DNA of 64,000 nucleotides from positions 1 to 64,000 of the forward strand of contig NZ_PXZM01000022.1 of the NCBI RefSeq assembly GCF_003013395.1. Reading direction: 5' to 3'. The position numbers and the translations under genes were made by a program. Source of the stretch: Brevibacillus fortis. GTDB taxonomy: Bacteria > Bacillota > Bacilli > Brevibacillales > Brevibacillaceae. The notes below the pieces were generated by a model. The model saw only the letters and a list, made by a program, of their open reading frames with translations, made no database searches and had not been told where the DNA came from. Below, piece after piece: positions 24,201 to 33,614 of this stretch (positions within the stretch are counted from its first letter, which is position 1; each line of letters opens with the position of its first letter).

Positions 24201-24836
24201 TTATTTCTTTTTCAAACTGATGGCCAGCCCGTCTCCTACTGGAATAAATGTCGTTTCTAAATCAGGACGCTCCATCAGATGTGCATTATAAGAAAGCAGC
24301 TTGTCCACCATAGGACGCTGGCGCTTGCCCGCTTCTTCAGGGGTCGCAACCAGTCCTCGGAACAGGACATTGTCGCTGATTACCAAACCGCCTTCACGAA
24401 GAAGCGGTAGATACAAATCGAGGAATGCTCGATATTGACCTTTCGCCGCATCGATAAACAAGCAGTCAAATTGATACGACTCCGGCAGGCCTAAGGTGGC
24501 ATCACGTGAGAGAATCTCCACACGGTCTGCACATCCTGCTTCTTTTATATTTGCCCGTGCTCTCACCAATCGATCTTCATCTATGTCCATCGTGACAATT
24601 CGCGCTTCCGGTGCAGCTTCTGCAAGCCAAATGGTGGAATAGCCAATTGCCGTTCCCACTTCAAGAATCGCTTTGGGACGATGCAGCAATAACAACATCC
24701 GCATGACTTGAGCGGACGGGAGCTGCACAATCGGTATGTTTTCCTCTGCCGCCTCCTGCTCTAGACGCATGAGCAGCGGGGAACGCTCGGGAACCAGGCT
24801 TGACACGTAGTCGTCAATTGCCGGATTGGTAATCAT
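24201..24836 (-). CDS. trmR: tRNA 5-hydroxyuridine methyltransferase TrmR
   Basis: A 211-residue class I SAM-dependent O-methyltransferase of the YrrM/TrmR family (caffeoyl-CoA OMT-like fold). Motif I is ILEVGTAIGYSTIWLAEAAP; the acidic SAM-ribose residue is in VTMDIDEDRLVRARANI, the metal-binding D in FDCLFIDAAKGQYRAFLDLY, and GGLVISDNVLFRGLV follows. TrmR methylates 5-hydroxyuridine at wobble position 34 of tRNAs to 5-methoxyuridine, broadening decoding. GAGGAG lies 7 bases before ATG. It precedes udk in a short operon; the order mltG, trmR, udk is conserved in Bacilli. Confidence 0.9.
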   Translation of the reverse strand: MITNPAIDDYVSSLVPERSPLLMRLEQEAAEENIPIVQLPSAQVMRMLLLLHRPKAILEVGTAIGYSTIWLAEAAPEARIVTMDIDEDRLVRARANIKEAGCADRVEILSRDATLGLPESYQFDCLFIDAAKGQYRAFLDLYLPLLREGGLVISDNVLFRGLVATPEEAGKRQRPMVDKLLSYNAHLMERPDLETTFIPVGDGLAISLKKK

Positions 24837-24940
24837 GATTTCACTCCTCTTTCGTTACAACCGAATTATTATAGCATACCTTGAGAAAGCTTGGCTATGC
24901 CGGCCTAGCGTTTTTCGCCTTACATCGCATCTATAAAAAG

Positions 24941-24999
24941 AAAGGATGAGAAACAACATGAGGGAATACCTCTGTTGCCGTTCTCATCCTTTAATAAAA
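24941..24999 (-). terminator. terminator after mltG
   Basis: AAAGGATGAGAA (24941-24952) and TTCTCATCCTTT (24981-24992) form a perfect 12-bp stem, with a 28-base loop that also self-pairs (GAGGGAATACCTC). On the minus strand CTTTTT follows. It ends the mltG transcript before trmR. Confidence 0.8.
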
Positions 25000-25039
25000 T
25001 ATCATTCCATTATTTATAAGTCTGGTTAGATTGGACAGG

Positions 25040-26140
25040 TTAGTTACCCCTGCTTTTCTTATCATTGGCTTCATGCTCTTGCAGTGTTTTGGAGAAGTGA
25101 TGCTCGGACGTTCCGTCTTTTTTCGTCACGTAGAAAAAGTAATCGTGTTTAGCCGGATTCACGACTGCTTCAAGCGAAGCTCTGCCTGGGCTGGCAATCG
25201 GCCCCGGTGGCAGTCCAGGATTCGTGTACGTGTTGTACGGGCTTTTTACTTTTAAATCCTCAAAGGTCAGACGGTCTCGTTGTTTGCCGAGAACAAATTG
25301 GACGGTAGCATCTGCTTGCAACGGCCATTTGTCGCGAATCCGATTGTAGTACACACCTGCTACAAGCGGGCGCTCTTTATCTACGGTTACTTCACGCTCA
25401 ACGATCGATGCGAGATTAACCGCTTCATCCAATGTTAAATCGTACTGCTTCAACTGCTCTGTCCACTCCGGGTTCCATTCCTTTTGGAATTGAGCCAGCA
25501 TACGCGAAACGACATCATGCGCCGTAGCGTCTTTTTCCACCTCATACGTTTCCGGGAACAAATACCCTTCCAAACGATGTTTTCGGTCTGCATGTTTCGG
25601 TATGGCTGCGACAAAAGGATAGTCGGGGAAATTACCTTCATTTACTTCCTTTAAGAATGCTACCTTCTCTACAATGCCTTCTTTATCGAGATGGTCTGCG
25701 ATCTGTTCGACATTCCAGCCTTCTGGGATCGTAAATCGGTTTGCATTGATCACCGTGTTACCTTCCACCATGGCTGTTAGTATCTCGTCGATGGCTTGTC
25801 CAGTCGTAAATTGGTATTCTCCCGCCTTAAGCTCAGGCGCCACACCTTTATACTTCACGTAGTAATTAAATACATCGGCATTTCGGATCAAACCTTGTTC
25901 TTCCAGTAGTCGACCGATTTTTTGTACGGATGAACCGGACGGAATCGCCACGTTTTTCACCGTCTGTTCTCCTGCAACTGGCTGTAATTGCTGGTACACG
26001 TACCACGCTGCTCCCCCCGCAGCCAAAATGATCAATAAAAATAAGGCAACCAGCCACATCACAATTCGTCCGCCGCGTCTGCGTCGATGCGCCACTGGGC
26101 GGCCGGGGTTAAAATCAGGCTTCGCTGACATTGGTTTCAA
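25040..26140 (-). CDS. mltG: endolytic murein transglycosylase MltG
   Basis: A 366-residue protein starting at TTG (26140); GGGAGG lies 9 bases upstream, too far from the ATG at 26131. A basic cytoplasmic tail (HRRRRGG) precedes one membrane helix (MWLVALFLLIILAAGGAAW), a LysM-like segment (VAIPSGSSVQKIGRLLEEQG) and the YceG/MltG catalytic domain with RLEGYLFPETYEV, NLASIVEREVT (catalytic Glu) and GVYYNRI...WPLQADATVQF, ending NTYTNPGLPPGPIASPG. It cuts nascent glycan strands near the membrane and is thought to release or set the length of new peptidoglycan, working beside PBPs. Acts outside the membrane; monocistronic between two terminators. Confidence 0.93.
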   Translation of the reverse strand: MKPMSAKPDFNPGRPVAHRRRRGGRIVMWLVALFLLIILAAGGAAWYVYQQLQPVAGEQTVKNVAIPSGSSVQKIGRLLEEQGLIRNADVFNYYVKYKGVAPELKAGEYQFTTGQAIDEILTAMVEGNTVINANRFTIPEGWNVEQIADHLDKEGIVEKVAFLKEVNEGNFPDYPFVAAIPKHADRKHRLEGYLFPETYEVEKDATAHDVVSRMLAQFQKEWNPEWTEQLKQYDLTLDEAVNLASIVEREVTVDKERPLVAGVYYNRIRDKWPLQADATVQFVLGKQRDRLTFEDLKVKSPYNTYTNPGLPPGPIASPGRASLEAVVNPAKHDYFFYVTKKDGTSEHHFSKTLQEHEANDKKSRGN

Positions 26141-26245
26141 GCTAGAAATCCTCCCTTTAGGGTCTCTTTATCTCCATCCCATCCATTATACAAGAGGCTT
26201 ATCCACCTGTCACTTCATGGGTGATTTTGGCGAAAAAAGACAAAC

Positions 26246-26276
26246 AAAAAAGAGAGCCCGCAGTTGCGGACCCTCT
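26246..26276 (-). terminator. terminator after yrzB
   Basis: GAGGGTCCGC, AACT, GCGGGCTCTC on the minus strand, followed by TTTTTT. It ends the ireB-ruvX-yrzB transcript and isolates mltG. Confidence 0.8.
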
Positions 26277-26289
26277 TCCCATCCATCTA

Positions 26290-26580
26290 TTAAATTCCGT
26301 CTTTCTCCAAATCAGCAATCAGCGTTTCGAAGGTAGCTTCTACTTGCTCCCACTCTTCATCATCCTCGATTGGCATGAGCATGTCTGTACCGTCATAACG
26401 CAGGAAGTGAACCTCATACTCTTCTTCCTCTTCCTGATCTACTGGTACGAGCACCAAATAGCTGCGGTCTTCAATGTCAAAAATGTACATGATACGAAAA
26501 TCTCGCGGTTCCTCGGTACCTTCTTCTGTCAGTGCGATCACATCGCCCACTTCGAACTCTTCCATCATCTCTTCACTCAT
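26290..26580 (-). CDS. yrzB: DUF1292 protein, YrzB family
   Basis: A 96-residue, very acidic protein. GAGGTGACC lies 7 bases before ATG at 26580; the in-frame GTG at 26589 is inside that site. The sequence FEVGDVIALTEEGTEEPRDF, IFDIEDRSYLVLVPVD, a run of Glu, and FLRYDGTDMLMPIEDDEEWE is the DUF1292 pattern. Its function is unknown, but it is almost always encoded with ireB and ruvX between alaS and mltG. It follows ruvX by 5 bases, so it is in the same operon. Confidence 0.9.
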   Translation of the reverse strand: MSEEMMEEFEVGDVIALTEEGTEEPRDFRIMYIFDIEDRSYLVLVPVDQEEEEEYEVHFLRYDGTDMLMPIEDDEEWEQVEATFETLIADLEKDGI

Positions 26581-26585
26581 TGTGG

Positions 26586-27002
26586 TCACCTCGATTTCGC
26601 GTCCAAATATCCTTGGAGGATTAAAGTGGCCGCCATTTTATCTATCACTGTCTTCCGCTTTTGACGGCTGACATCAGCAGAGATCAGCATACGCTCTGCC
26701 GCCATCGTCGTCAAGCGTTCGTCCCACATGTGGACAGGAAGAGACGTGCGTTCCTCCAAAAACTTGCCAAATGCTTGACACATTTCAGCACGCGGGCCTA
26801 TGGTTCCGTTCATGTTTTTGGGCAAACCAACGACGAAAGCCCCAATTTGATACTGCGAAACTAATTCGCTCAGGCGGGCAAGATCCTTTTCCTTGGATTG
26901 TCGCTTGATGGTCTCTACTCCTTGAGCAGTCCATCCCAGCTCATCGCTGACAGCCACTCCAATCGTCTTGTCGCCTACATCCAACCCCATCAGTCGTGTC
27001 AT
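26586..27002 (-). CDS. ruvX: Holliday junction resolvase-like RuvX (YqgF)
   Basis: A 138-residue RNase H-fold protein of the YqgF/RuvX family. The first strand [20 protein letters not shown] carries the conserved Asp, [20 protein letters not shown] the second motif, and [14 protein letters not shown] with a terminal [14 protein letters not shown] the acidic metal-binding residues. Members resolve Holliday junctions or process 16S rRNA ends (YqgF in E. coli). Start ATG at 27002; the gap to ireB is 10 bases. Length is normal. Confidence 0.93.
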   Translation of the reverse strand: MTRLMGLDVGDKTIGVAVSDELGWTAQGVETIKRQSKEKDLARLSELVSQYQIGAFVVGLPKNMNGTIGPRAEMCQAFGKFLEERTSLPVHMWDERLTTMAAERMLISADVSRQKRKTVIDKMAATLILQGYLDAKSR

Positions 27003-27012
27003 CGTTATAGGT

Positions 27013-27273
27013 CTACTTGCGCTCTGACAAGTAAACGGTCACCAACTCTTCTATGATTTTGTCCCGTTCCAATTTGCCGATCAGGCTCCGCGCGTTGTTG
27101 TGGCGTGGGATAAACGCCGGGTCGCCAGAAAGCAAGTAACCGACGATCTGGGTGATCGGGTTGTATCCTTTTTCCTGCAGGGCTTTGTACACCTCTGTCA
27201 ATGTTTCTTGCACATCCGCCGCATTCGCTTCCTTGGGCACCGTGAATTTCATGGTATTATCCAACGAACTCAC
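27013..27273 (-). CDS. IreB family regulator (YrzL)
   Basis: An 86-residue protein from GTG at 27273: GAGG lies 8 bases upstream and the product begins [12 protein letters not shown] as in the family; the TTG at 27282 is too close. The DUF965/IreB pattern is clear: [40 protein letters not shown] and [18 protein letters not shown]. In enterococci IreB is a substrate of the PASTA kinase IreK that tunes cephalosporin tolerance; in Bacilli its role is open. It follows alaS by about 110 bases and precedes ruvX. Confidence 0.92.
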   Translation of the reverse strand: MSSLDNTMKFTVPKEANAADVQETLTEVYKALQEKGYNPITQIVGYLLSGDPAFIPRHNNARSLIGKLERDKIIEELVTVYLSERK

Positions 27274-27384
27274 AATCAACACCTCGATTTCCTTTGAGAC
27301 TCTTTTTCGTTACATACTCTTTCTCTATTCGACTCGGATTTCGTTTACTCCTTGTCGATTATACAAATTTCTCGCGCAATCGCA

Positions 27385-30033
27385 CTATTTCGCTACTGCT
27401 TGACTCTTTACGAAGTCAACCACTGCATCCAGTGCTTCTTGCAGTTTGGATGGATCCTTACCACCGGCTTGCGCCATGTCAGGACGTCCACCACCGCCGC
27501 CACCGCAACGAGTTGCGACTTCCTTGATGATCTTGCCAGCGTGAATGCCTTGATCCATGAGATCTTTGGTTACACCTGCAACGAGGTTCACTTTGTCTCC
27601 ATCTACGGCACCCAACACAATGACAGCGGAGCCGAGTTTGTTTTTCAGCTCATCCACCATGCCGCGCAGATTGTCCATATCGACAGCGGAAACACGTGCA
27701 GCCAATACATTCATGCCGTCTACTTGTTGGAGTTTATCCGTCAACGATGCTGCCTCGATGTTCCCCAGTTTTGCACGCAGGGACTCGTTTTCGCGCTGTA
27801 CTTCTTTCAATTGTTGTTGCAGACCTTCTACACGTGCAGGTGCTTCAGCCAGTACTGGTGCTTTGAGTGCTTGCGCCACTTCTTTTAGCGTAGTAAACTG
27901 CTGGTTCAAGAACTGATAAGCGCCGCGTCCTGTTACTGCTTCGATCCGGCGCGTTCCTGCACCGATACCGCTCTCGCTAACCAGCTTGAACAGACCGATT
28001 TCCGCGGTATTGTTCACATGGCATCCGCCGCACAGCTCCAGGCTGTATTCGCCGACTCTTACAACGCGTACAACGTCGCCGTATTTTTCACCGAACAACG
28101 CCATTGCGCCCATAGCTTTTGCCTCAGCCAACGCTTTGTTGGAGATCTCGACACTCAGATTTGCCCACACTTTTTCATTCACGATTGCCTCGATACGCTC
28201 CAGCTCTTCTGGCGTAATGGAGCTAATGTGAGTGAAGTCAAAACGGAGACGCTCTGGTGCTACCAAGGAACCTGCCTGATTGACATGCGTTCCCAGAACA
28301 TCCTTGAGTGCTTGGTGCAGCAAGTGAGTCGCTGTATGGTTTTGCGTGATAGCCAGACGTGCTTCACGGTTTACTTCCGCACGAATCTCATCGCCTTTGC
28401 GCAGGGTACCTGCTTCGACGATGACGGAATGTACATTTTGACCCATTGGTCCTTTTTGTACATCTGTCACACGTGCTTTCACGACATCAGAAATCAGGAA
28501 ACCTTCGTCATTGATCTGACCGCCGCTTTCTGCATAGAAAGGAGTTTGGTTCAGAACAACTTGTACGGTTTGACCTTCTTCTGCTTCTTCTACCAGCTGG
28601 TTGTCAAAAATAATCGCTTCAACTTTACCTGTTGCTACCAATTCAGTATAACCAACAAATTGGCTCGTAACCGTCAAATCAGACAATGGACCACCTTGGA
28701 TTTGCATGCTGTCTACATCTTGACGTGCTGCACGTGCACGCTCACGCTGTTCTTCCATCGCTTGATCAAAGCCATCGCGATCGACAGTTAGCCCTTGCTC
28801 GTCTGCGAAGTCTTCTGTCAGATCAACAGGGAATCCGTAAGTATCGTACATTTTGAACACATCTTGACCAGACAGTTGTGTCTTTCCGCCTTCTTTTGCT
28901 GCCCTCACCATGTCAGACAGGATCGCCAGACCGTCGTTCAGTGTCTCGTGGAAACGATCTTCCTCGGCACGAATGACTTTTTCGATAAACGCACGCTTTT
29001 GGACAACCTCTGGGTAGAATTCGCCCATCATTGTACCTACCGTCTCAGTCAAGCTGTACAGGAATGGCTTCTCCACGCCCAACTTTTTCCCCATACGTAC
29101 GGCACGGCGAAGCAGACGGCGAATGACATAGCCACGTCCTTCATTGGATGGAAGTGCGCCGTCACCGATCGCAAACACAACCGTACGTGCATGGTCAGCG
29201 ATAACTTTCAGTGCTACATCCATCTCAGGGCTTGTTTTATACTTCACACCGGAGATTTCCGTGGTCTTTTCGATCAGCGGGAACAGCAAGTCTGTCTCGA
29301 AGTTGTTATCTACGCCTTGAATGACAGACGCCATGCGCTCAAGACCCATCCCCGTATCAATGTTCTTCTTAGGCAGCGGCGTATAGGTACCGTCTGGATT
29401 GTGGTTGAACTGGGAGAATACCAGGTTCCACACTTCCAGGTAACGCTCGTTCTCTCCACCTGGATACAGCTCAGGATCGTTCGGGTCGTTTCCGAATGCT
29501 TCTCCACGGTCATAGAAAATCTCCGTGTTCGGTCCGCTCGGGCCTTCTCCGATATCCCAGAAGTTGCCCTCCAGTCGGATGATTCGCTCTTCTGGAACAC
29601 CGATTTTCTTGCTCCACAGCTCAAATGCTTCTTCGTCCTCTGGGTGAATGGTAACGGAAAGCAATTCTGGATCAAAGCCGATCCATTTTGGGCTCGTCAG
29701 AAACTCCCATGCCCATTCAATCGCTTCTTCCTTGAAGTACTCCCCAATGGAGAAGTTACCCAGCATTTCGAAAAAGGTATGGTGGCGAGCAGTACGTCCC
29801 ACATTTTCAATATCGTTGGTACGAATAGACTTTTGCGAATTCGTGATGCGCGGGTTGTCCGGGATGATGCGGCCGTCAAAATATTTCTTGAGGGTCGCCA
29901 CACCGCTGTTGATCCACAAAAGGGAAGGATCGTCGATTGGAACCAATGGAGCGCTAGGCTCAATGCGATGTCCTTTTTCTACAAAAAAGTCGAGGAACAT
30001 CTGGCGGATTTGATTGCCTGTCAGCTTCTTCAT
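27385..30033 (-). CDS. alaS: alanyl-tRNA synthetase
   Basis: An 882-residue class IIc synthetase that charges tRNA(Ala). The catalytic core opens with [20 protein letters not shown] and [20 protein letters not shown]; the editing domain has the zinc site [16 protein letters not shown] and [17 protein letters not shown], which removes mischarged Ser and Gly. The C-terminal C-Ala domain ends with the Gly-rich [25 protein letters not shown] lies 7 bases before ATG. A T-box leader (30056-30325) with an Ala GCU specifier controls it by sensing uncharged tRNA(Ala). Full length and intact. Confidence 0.97.
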   Translation of the reverse strand: MKKLTGNQIRQMFLDFFVEKGHRIEPSAPLVPIDDPSLLWINSGVATLKKYFDGRIIPDNPRITNSQKSIRTNDIENVGRTARHHTFFEMLGNFSIGEYFKEEAIEWAWEFLTSPKWIGFDPELLSVTIHPEDEEAFELWSKKIGVPEERIIRLEGNFWDIGEGPSGPNTEIFYDRGEAFGNDPNDPELYPGGENERYLEVWNLVFSQFNHNPDGTYTPLPKKNIDTGMGLERMASVIQGVDNNFETDLLFPLIEKTTEISGVKYKTSPEMDVALKVIADHARTVVFAIGDGALPSNEGRGYVIRRLLRRAVRMGKKLGVEKPFLYSLTETVGTMMGEFYPEVVQKRAFIEKVIRAEEDRFHETLNDGLAILSDMVRAAKEGGKTQLSGQDVFKMYDTYGFPVDLTEDFADEQGLTVDRDGFDQAMEEQRERARAARQDVDSMQIQGGPLSDLTVTSQFVGYTELVATGKVEAIIFDNQLVEEAEEGQTVQVVLNQTPFYAESGGQINDEGFLISDVVKARVTDVQKGPMGQNVHSVIVEAGTLRKGDEIRAEVNREARLAITQNHTATHLLHQALKDVLGTHVNQAGSLVAPERLRFDFTHISSITPEELERIEAIVNEKVWANLSVEISNKALAEAKAMGAMALFGEKYGDVVRVVRVGEYSLELCGGCHVNNTAEIGLFKLVSESGIGAGTRRIEAVTGRGAYQFLNQQFTTLKEVAQALKAPVLAEAPARVEGLQQQLKEVQRENESLRAKLGNIEAASLTDKLQQVDGMNVLAARVSAVDMDNLRGMVDELKNKLGSAVIVLGAVDGDKVNLVAGVTKDLMDQGIHAGKIIKEVATRCGGGGGGRPDMAQAGGKDPSKLQEALDAVVDFVKSQAVAK

Positions 30034-30055
30034 CTACATTCTCCTCATCTAAAAA

Positions 30056-30325
30056 TAAAAAAAGCCCCCATCCCCTCAGGGACGAGAACTGATTTTCTCG
30101 CGGTACCACCCTGCTTACAGGCTCGCTACACGTATCTGAGCCAAGACCTGTCGCTTAAGTGGCGTCTAACGGTGCCAAGCCGCCGGGTTTTGCCCGGTCT
30201 TAGGAGTAGCCTTCTGCTGCTCTTCTTTTGGTCGCCCTCTCAACCATGGGGCGCCCTCTCTGTAAAAGGTCTGCAACATACTCGTTCCCTCATTGATTTC
30301 ACATAAAATCACTTTGTCCATATTA
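30056..30325 (-). promoter_or_regulatory. T-box riboswitch, alanine type, for alaS
   Basis: The minus strand carries the T-box core AGGGTGGTACCGCG (around 30100-30114), which pairs with the NCCA end of uncharged tRNA. The terminator stem follows (GTCCCTGAGGGGAT with GGGGGCTTTTTTT, 30056-30090). Upstream is a long Stem I. Within AGAAGGCTACTCCTAAG the codon GCT (complement of 30208-30210) stands where the specifier is expected, matching Ala. Readthrough occurs when uncharged tRNA(Ala) binds. Confidence 0.9.
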
Positions 30326-30347
30326 TAAATATTTTACCTGATCACTG

Positions 30348-31412
30348 TCAACTTTCATGCATCATGACAGCGATTCGGCTGACGATTACTTTGCAAACGG
30401 CAAGAATCGGGACAGCAACGATAAGCCCGAGGATTCCCCCTACGGTCTCCCCTACCAGCAGTGCCAATATAATGAGAAGCGGGTGTAAATGCAAAGAACG
30501 ACCAACGATGTTGGGAGACAGTATGTTCCCTTCCACGATTTGAATGATGAGATTGATAACGACGACGAGTATCAGTGTCTTGGTGGAAATCGTAATCGCG
30601 ATCACAACTGCCGGTGCCGCCCCAATCAATGGTCCGATGTACGGAATGATGTTGGTGAGACATACGAATGCAGCCAGTACAAAAGGATACGGCATGCCGA
30701 TCCACCAGTAGCCCATGTATGCGAAAACACCTACGATCAGGGCGACAATCATTTGTCCATGTATGTATTTACCCAAGGATTCATTAATATCCCGCAGGAC
30801 GATCAGCACTTGCTTCCGATAAGCCTTTGGAACAATCGACATCCCTGTCTCATGCAATTGCTTCATATCTTTCAAAAAGTAAAAAGCGATAAACGGCACG
30901 ATAGCAAAGGCGAACAGCTTTCCCATCGAATGGCGAGCATTATCCACGATTTTCGCTACAGAATGAGACATCCCCTCATTCGACTGGATGATTACCCGAT
31001 CCACACCCCTCGAGATGCTATCCGGCAAGAAATATTTTCGTGCCTCCCACTCACTCATCCATGAATAGTACCAATCCATCAGGCGGGGAATATCGTCTGA
31101 CAGCTCCACCAATTGTTTCGTGAAAACAGGAATCGCGTTAATGATCGCAATGGTAATCACCAATACAAACGATCCATATATGAGCAAGACTGCCATTAAG
31201 CGCGGAACCCTTCTATTTTCCAGCAATTGCACAACCGGATGGAGTAAGTAAGCAATGACGAGTCCCAATATGACGGGAACGAGCACTTCCTTAATGAGTG
31301 AAAACAATTGTGACAGGACTGGTCGGAGCAGCCAAAGCAGATTCCCGATGACCAAAAGTGCGATGAGCCAAACAGCAGCAGCAAATAGACGACTTCGCCG
31401 AAGTTCATCCAC
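30348..31412 (-). CDS. yrrI: AI-2E family transporter-like membrane protein (YrrI)
   Basis: A 354-residue membrane protein. GTG at 31412 has GGGAGGAG 9 bases upstream, while the ATG at 31442 has none. It contains about eight transmembrane helices: a first one (FAAAVWLIALLVIGNLLWLL), a pair with VLVPVILGLVIAYLLHPVVQ, and the signature PFVLAAFVCLTNIIPYIGPL and GRSLHLHPLLIILALLVGET. The family (DUF20/PF01594) includes TqsA and Na+/H+ antiporter-like members; substrate here unknown. It lies upstream of alaS as in B. subtilis. Confidence 0.9.
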   Translation of the reverse strand: MDELRRSRLFAAAVWLIALLVIGNLLWLLRPVLSQLFSLIKEVLVPVILGLVIAYLLHPVVQLLENRRVPRLMAVLLIYGSFVLVITIAIINAIPVFTKQLVELSDDIPRLMDWYYSWMSEWEARKYFLPDSISRGVDRVIIQSNEGMSHSVAKIVDNARHSMGKLFAFAIVPFIAFYFLKDMKQLHETGMSIVPKAYRKQVLIVLRDINESLGKYIHGQMIVALIVGVFAYMGYWWIGMPYPFVLAAFVCLTNIIPYIGPLIGAAPAVVIAITISTKTLILVVVINLIIQIVEGNILSPNIVGRSLHLHPLLIILALLVGETVGGILGLIVAVPILAVCKVIVSRIAVMMHES

Positions 31413-31484
31413 GTTCCCCAACTCCTCCCTATTTGAGTACATCTTTTTTAGCTTGTCTCATTCACATTAATTTCATGTAACCTA

Positions 31485-31513
31485 TTGACACACAATTTCG
31501 TGTTCAGTAGTAT
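31485..31513 (+). promoter_or_regulatory. sigma-A promoter of the Mn2+-riboswitch transcript
   Basis: TTGACA (31485-31490), a 17-base spacer, TAGTAT (31508-31513). The predicted start near 31520 coincides with the first bases of the riboswitch. Confidence 0.75.
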
Positions 31514-31520
31514 GTAATTA

Positions 31521-31704
31521 CAAGAGGATATCTCCAAAGGGGAGTAGCTTTTTCGCAACATAGTCGTCATTACGGGATTTTTCCCCGGCTATGTTGGCAA
31601 CATTTTCGTAAATGTTGTAAGCAAGACCTTTGCCGAACAGGTAAAAGGTCTATTTTTGTTTTTCAAATGACCTTTGCCTGTCCTGGGAAAGGTCGTTTTC
31701 TTTT
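31521..31704 (+). promoter_or_regulatory. yybP-ykoY manganese riboswitch with two terminators
   Basis: The aptamer has the conserved blocks CCAAAGGGGAGTAGC (31534-31548), GTCATTACGGG, CCGGCTATGTTGGCAAC and GCAAGACCTTTGCC. Metal bound between two stacked loops favours an antiterminated form and switches on exporters. The expression platform holds GACCTTT/AAAGGTC with TATTTTTGTTTTT, then a second GACCTTT/GAAAGGTC hairpin with GTTTTCTTTTT. The downstream gene is a TerC-family exporter, the expected target. Confidence 0.92.
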
Positions 31705-31791
31705 TCGCCCCTTTACACACACTATAGGAGGTATCAAGAAAACGGCCAGCGGATTATTCGCTTCCAAAATGGATTAGGAGGAGGAAGAGAA

Positions 31792-32478
31792 ATGGATTTA
31801 TTGTTAAGCCCTGAGTTTTGGACCGCATTACTCTCTATCGTTATCATCGACCTGGTGCTGGCCGGGGACAATGCCCTCGTCATCGGGATGGCGGCTCGTA
31901 ACCTGCCTGCTCATCAGCAAAAGCAAGCTATCATCTGGGGAACGGTTGGTGCAATTGTCATTCGTGCATTGGCGACACTCGCTGTCGTTTGGTTACTGAA
32001 AATTCCTGGTCTGCTGCTTGCAGGTGGTTTGATTCTCATTTGGATCGCCCTCAAGTTGCTGATTCAAGATAATGGTCATGATAATATGAAAGCAAGTGGT
32101 ACTCTTGGTGCAGCGATTTGGACGATTATCGTAGCCGACACAGTTATGGGCTTGGATAACGTTATCGCTGTAGCAGGTGCAGCACATGGTGATTTCCTTC
32201 TGGTAGTTATCGGTTTGATCATTAGTGTTCCGATCATGGTATGGGGTAGCACATTGATCTTGAAGCTGATCGAGAAATATCCGATCGTTATTTATATCGG
32301 TTCTGCCGTATTGGCGTATACCGCTGCGAGCATGGTAACGAGCGAGAAATTCCTCACACCATTCTTTGCCGCTTACCCTTGGGTAAAATGGGTATTCATC
32401 GTAGCTGTTGTGGTTGGTGTTCTGTTGATCGGACGCATGAAAAGCCAACAACAAAAACGTTTGGCAGAACAATCTTAA
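31792..32478 (+). CDS. TerC-family membrane protein, likely Mn2+ exporter
   Basis: A 228-residue protein with seven predicted helices. The TerC hallmarks are LLSIVIIDLVLAGDNALVIG in the first helix and IIVADTVMGLDNVIAVAGAA in the fourth, each with D-x-(x)-D-N metal-site residues; a basic tail closes it (RMKSQQQKRLAEQS). It resembles B. subtilis YkoY/YceF/YjbE-type proteins, which export manganese, probably loading secreted enzymes. AGGAGGAGG precedes ATG. The Mn2+ riboswitch in its leader makes the metal assignment strong. Confidence 0.88.
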   Translation: MDLLLSPEFWTALLSIVIIDLVLAGDNALVIGMAARNLPAHQQKQAIIWGTVGAIVIRALATLAVVWLLKIPGLLLAGGLILIWIALKLLIQDNGHDNMKASGTLGAAIWTIIVADTVMGLDNVIAVAGAAHGDFLLVVIGLIISVPIMVWGSTLILKLIEKYPIVIYIGSAVLAYTAASMVTSEKFLTPFFAAYPWVKWVFIVAVVVGVLLIGRMKSQQQKRLAEQS

Positions 32479-32487
32479 TGCAAAGCA

Positions 32488-32519
32488 AGGCTCCGTCGTT
32501 TCCGCGACGGAGCTTTTTC
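32488..32519 (+). terminator. terminator after the TerC gene
   Basis: GCTCCGTCG (32490-32498) and CGACGGAGC (32505-32513), followed by TTTTTCA; a 6-base loop. Confidence 0.85.
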
Positions 32520-32535
32520 ATGTATGTCGATGTCG

Positions 32536-32576
32536 AAAAAAAGCACCCGAACACAGTGTATGTTCGGGTGTTTATT
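32536..32576. terminator. second, bidirectional terminator
   Basis: CACCCGAACA (32544-32553) and TGTTCGGGTG (32561-32570) form a perfect 10-bp stem with AAAAAAAG before and TTTATTT after. It also serves the minus-strand gene ending at 32598. Confidence 0.75.
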
Positions 32577-32597
32577 TACGTTCCACTTCACATTTTG

Positions 32598-32783
32598 TTA
32601 ACGAGTAACGGCACGCATCAGCTTGCGACCTGATTTCCACATACGCGTCACATCACGCATGGAGAAGGGCAACTGATTCCAATTCAATGAAAACCGACTG
32701 CGACGTCGCGGAGCCATCCAATAGCCAATGATCGCCACAATTCCGCTTGTGGCAAGAACCCGCAACAGGCCTCGAGTGAACAA
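32598..32783 (-). CDS. small basic protein with one hydrophobic segment
   Basis: About 61 residues from TTG at 32783; GGAGG lies 8 bases upstream, and the ATG at 32798 is part of that ribosome-binding site. A hydrophobic segment (LLRVLATSGIVAIIGYWMAP) is followed by a very basic tail (RRRSRF, MWKSGRKLMRAVTR). Not recognised. It may be a membrane-associated or spore-associated peptide; the strong start suggests it is real. Downstream of the zinc-ribbon gene by 36 bases. Confidence 0.55.
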   Translation of the reverse strand: MFTRGLLRVLATSGIVAIIGYWMAPRRRSRFSLNWNQLPFSMRDVTRMWKSGRKLMRAVTR

Positions 32784-32819
32784 GCGTGCCACCTCCATTG
32801 GTTTTACCGCTCAAATCCA

Positions 32820-33026
32820 CTACATATTCAAGTGAGCGGTTACTGTCTGATCCTCAATAAACAGATCGTTGAGCGAATGCAAAGATCCATCTTCCTCAAC
32901 TTGGTAGACAGAAGCGATCTGCTCATTGGAAACGCTCATTTCTATAAAGCAGTTCCAGCAATAGTATTGATTGGTTCCAATCTTTCCTACGTCTTTGGAA
33001 CTGCAATTCGGGCATATGACACGCAT
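32820..33026 (-). CDS. small zinc-ribbon protein
   Basis: A 68-residue protein from ATG at 33026, with GGGAGG 9 bases upstream. CPNCSSKDVGKIGTNQYYCW followed by NC gives two CxxC knuckles, a treble-clef or zinc-ribbon fold, then an acidic strand-rich tail (SVYQVEEDGSLHSLNDLFIE). Such proteins sit next to yrrD and recD2 in Bacilli; function unknown. It follows the PRC-barrel gene by 34 bases, probably in one transcript. Confidence 0.8.
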   Translation of the reverse strand: MRVICPNCSSKDVGKIGTNQYYCWNCFIEMSVSNEQIASVYQVEEDGSLHSLNDLFIEDQTVTAHLNM

Positions 33027-33060
33027 CACGCTTTTCCTCCCTTTCACGCCTGGCCACGAA

Positions 33061-33540
33061 CTAGTCCGGCACGATCAGGTTTTCTTCCCCGACGATAACG
33101 GATGCTGGTGCAGGGAGGCGCTTTCGTCCTTCCGTGATATCTGCAAACCAGCCATTCGATAGTTCGTACCCTACAAGTTTCTCCCAGTTGGCTGAAAAGT
33201 AAACATCTTCCAGCCTCCCCAAACATTCTCCGGATGCGGTAATCACCGCTTTTCCTTTTAGCTTCGTCTTTCCCGTCACAATGCCGACAGGCTCTAGTCC
33301 GGCGAGATGAGGTAAGGGCGTGATCGCGTCTTTTCCCGATACGGTAAGGCAGGACTCCCCGACCGCATGAATATGTTCGGTAGGAATATAGGTACCTGAT
33401 TGGAACCAGCCCTGTTCGCTCAGCAAGACTCCTCGTACATGCCAAGTGGAGTCGCAAAGAATGTCACGCACGGTTCCAATCGTCTCTCCTGTTTGGAGGC
33501 ATACAACTGGTAATCCGACTGCATCCATTGCCTTGCGCAT
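33061..33540 (-). CDS. yrrD: PRC-barrel domain protein (YrrD)
   Basis: A 159-residue protein. AAGGGGG lies 9 bases before ATG at 33540, and the ATG at 33549 directly abuts that site. It has two PRC-barrel repeats: AVGLPVVCLQTGETIGTVRD...VRGVLLSE and TGKTKLKGKAVITASGECLG...LEDVYFSAN with KLVGYELSNGWFADI. PRC barrels bind RNA or protein partners; in B. subtilis yrrD lies beside recD2 with no known role. The order recD2, yrrD is conserved here. Confidence 0.85.
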   Translation of the reverse strand: MRKAMDAVGLPVVCLQTGETIGTVRDILCDSTWHVRGVLLSEQGWFQSGTYIPTEHIHAVGESCLTVSGKDAITPLPHLAGLEPVGIVTGKTKLKGKAVITASGECLGRLEDVYFSANWEKLVGYELSNGWFADITEGRKRLPAPASVIVGEENLIVPD

Positions 33541-33614
33541 GTGGGACATCCCCCTTCCGCCTTGTTAGTATCAGGCGAAATGGACACGTCCATTCGGCGC
33601 AAATGGTTCCAACT

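Noticed and set aside
28795-30306. Plus-strand frame of 503 codons opposite alaS
   Set aside because: Antisense shadow that also crosses the T-box; no start signal and no family.
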